DNA of 33,506 nt, from contig JAHEMG010000035.1 in NCBI GenBank assembly GCA_024643755.1, positions 1 through 33,506 on the forward strand, written 5' to 3'. Every line of letters begins with the position of its first letter. Position 1 is the stretch's first letter. Positions 32,652 to 33,506 of the stretch are shown one piece after another. Position numbers and translations under genes: made by a program. The notes under the pieces are model-generated. The model did not search any database, was not told the DNA's origin, and saw only the letters and a list, made by a program, of their open reading frames with translations. This stretch comes from Flavobacteriales bacterium (lineage in GTDB: Bacteria > Bacteroidota > Bacteroidia > NS11-12g > UBA955).

Positions 32652-32677
32652 CCCTTGCACCGGTCTTGAGGCAATGC

Positions 32678-33364
32678 TCAAGGCAAGTTCATCCCATGTT
32701 TTTTGGCCTTCCTGCGAACATCCTCGTAGAATGTCCATGGAAACGCAGTGAATCCTAAGTAATAAATGGGACCAGAAAAGTTTCTGCCGCCGGGAAATAG
32801 GGCGATGCGCGTGCCCAAACCACCCCCTACGCCCAAATAACGCAAGAATCGGACAGAACCATAGGCCCCAAATTCAATGGGCATGAAAAACTGTTGCTTG
32901 TTGGCGATATTGTCATTGGTGAGGTGATTTACCGTCCGAATACCCCCACCCAACTGCGCAAAACCCGTTAGCGAAAAGCGATGCGTTTTATACAATCGAT
33001 ACTCATAGGTACTGCTCAAATAATTGAATTTGTATTGAATTGAATCACCCGCCAAACCCTGATTGTACGACGTAAAATAATAGCCGGTATAAGCCGATAT
33101 CTTTCCCCAACTCAACCCATAACGCAGTCCGAAAACATTCACGGGATCCGCAGAAATAAAGGAATTGCGCGAATCAAACCACATACTGTAGGAAGGAGCC
33201 GTTGCCAATGCCATGGTGATGCTGTCTTTCAAATTCCACGCGATGGTATCAGGGGGCATGGCTTCCTCGGTCGTTGGCGTTTGTGCCCAAACCCGAATCT
33301 CTGTCATCAATAACAGCACAACCCAAAGCCAAGATTTTGCCTTCACGATACAAATTTCATGCAT
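32678..33364 (-). CDS. predicted outer-membrane beta-barrel protein
   Basis: A 228-residue protein with an N-terminal hydrophobic signal (KSWLWVVLLLMTEIRVWAQ) and strands such as GKISAYTGYYFTSYNQG and YEYRLYKTHRFSLTGFAQLGGG, consistent with a small outer-membrane barrel. It ends with a basic tail (EDVRRKAKKHGMNLP) after the last strand, which is unusual since most barrels end in an aromatic residue. I cannot name a family. The start is the ATG at 33364; a GTG at 33343 would give a more standard signal peptide (KAKSWLWVV) and cannot be excluded. It is convergent with the TlpA-like gene. A weak hairpin (CTTGAG/CTCAAG, about 32663-32680) spans the stop region. Confidence 0.7.
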   Translation of the reverse strand: MHEICIVKAKSWLWVVLLLMTEIRVWAQTPTTEEAMPPDTIAWNLKDSITMALATAPSYSMWFDSRNSFISADPVNVFGLRYGLSWGKISAYTGYYFTSYNQGLAGDSIQYKFNYLSSTYEYRLYKTHRFSLTGFAQLGGGIRTVNHLTNDNIANKQQFFMPIEFGAYGSVRFLRYLGVGGGLGTRIALFPGGRNFSGPIYYLGFTAFPWTFYEDVRRKAKKHGMNLP

Positions 33365-33438
33365 TCTCGTTGATGCCTGTCCACAACTTTCTCGGCTGTC
33401 TTATCGATAATTCGCCCCAAACCCAAGATATTCGAAAC

Positions 33439-33506
33439 ATGAAGTCGCTGCTACTGTCCGTTTCATTTTTCACTGCTACTTTGGCCATCGCCCAAACAGA
33501 GTCGCC
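33439..33506 (+). CDS. start of a secreted protein, cut by window edge
   Basis: From the ATG at 33439 the frame reads MKSLLLSVSFFTATLAIAQTES and stays open to the end of the window. It is a clear Sec signal peptide, with cleavage likely after AIAQ, as in other Bacteroidota exported proteins. Only 22 residues are visible, so no function can be given. It is divergent from the barrel gene at 32678-33364. Confidence 0.65.
   Translation, partial: MKSLLLSVSFFTATLAIAQTES

Noticed and set aside
1-33506. tRNA, rRNA, CRISPR array, insertion sequence or phage genes
   Set aside because: I looked at all gaps and both strands; gaps are short and show no cloverleaf, regularly spaced repeats, transposase motifs or terminal inverted repeats.

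Overview
The window looks like ordinary chromosome from a member of the Bacteroidota. Four things support this. A protein carries a type IX secretion C-terminal sorting domain. Many genes have the Bacteroidota -7 promoter element TAnnTTTG just upstream. Recognisable Shine-Dalgarno sites are largely absent. The gene families are typical of the phylum: an Omp28-like lipoprotein, a DUF4369/TlpA-type thioredoxin protein, a three-subunit sdhCAB, a short adenylate kinase and a DnaJ with a reduced zinc finger. I cannot place the organism below phylum; a flavobacterial or related environmental lineage would fit. Coding density is very high: no gap exceeds about 130 bases, and I saw no tRNA, rRNA, CRISPR array or insertion sequence.

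Layout. Bases 1-5860 are a leftward block: mnmA (cut by the window edge), a von Willebrand-like membrane protein, a type IX-secreted protein, a YjjG-like HAD phosphatase, adk and a zinc-ribbon methyltransferase. Bases 5936-8895 are a rightward four-gene cassette for a sialic-acid-like nonulosonate: NeuB-type synthase, CMP-sugar synthetase, KdsC-type phosphatase, and a GNGPS-motif protein that is a candidate transferase. It runs tail to tail into a leftward Wzx-like flippase (8902-10407). Next come an Omp28-like lipoprotein, a leftward set (enoyl-CoA hydratase, PAP2 phosphatase, methyltransferase), and a rightward ECF sigma factor, membrane anti-sigma candidate and beta-barrel protein.

Bases 16094-18186 hold menB and icd. 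A leftward M48 metallopeptidase coupled to an outer-membrane barrel follows, then grpE-dnaJ. The divergent ribE leads into sdhC-sdhA-sdhB. The right end has a MATE transporter overlapping an outer-membrane protein gene, an RluA-type pseudouridine synthase, an alkyltransferase-like protein, a TlpA-like protein, another barrel protein and the start of a secreted protein.

Functionally the window joins core metabolism (TCA cycle and respiratory chain through icd and sdhCAB, menaquinone through menB, riboflavin through ribE, nucleotide balance through adk), tRNA/rRNA modification and protein folding with envelope functions. The most interesting parts are the nonulosonate cassette with its uncharacterised last gene, a group of genes whose -7 element sits only 4-8 bases from the start codon (predicting leaderless mRNAs), and several long, nearly perfect palindromic hairpins at gene ends.
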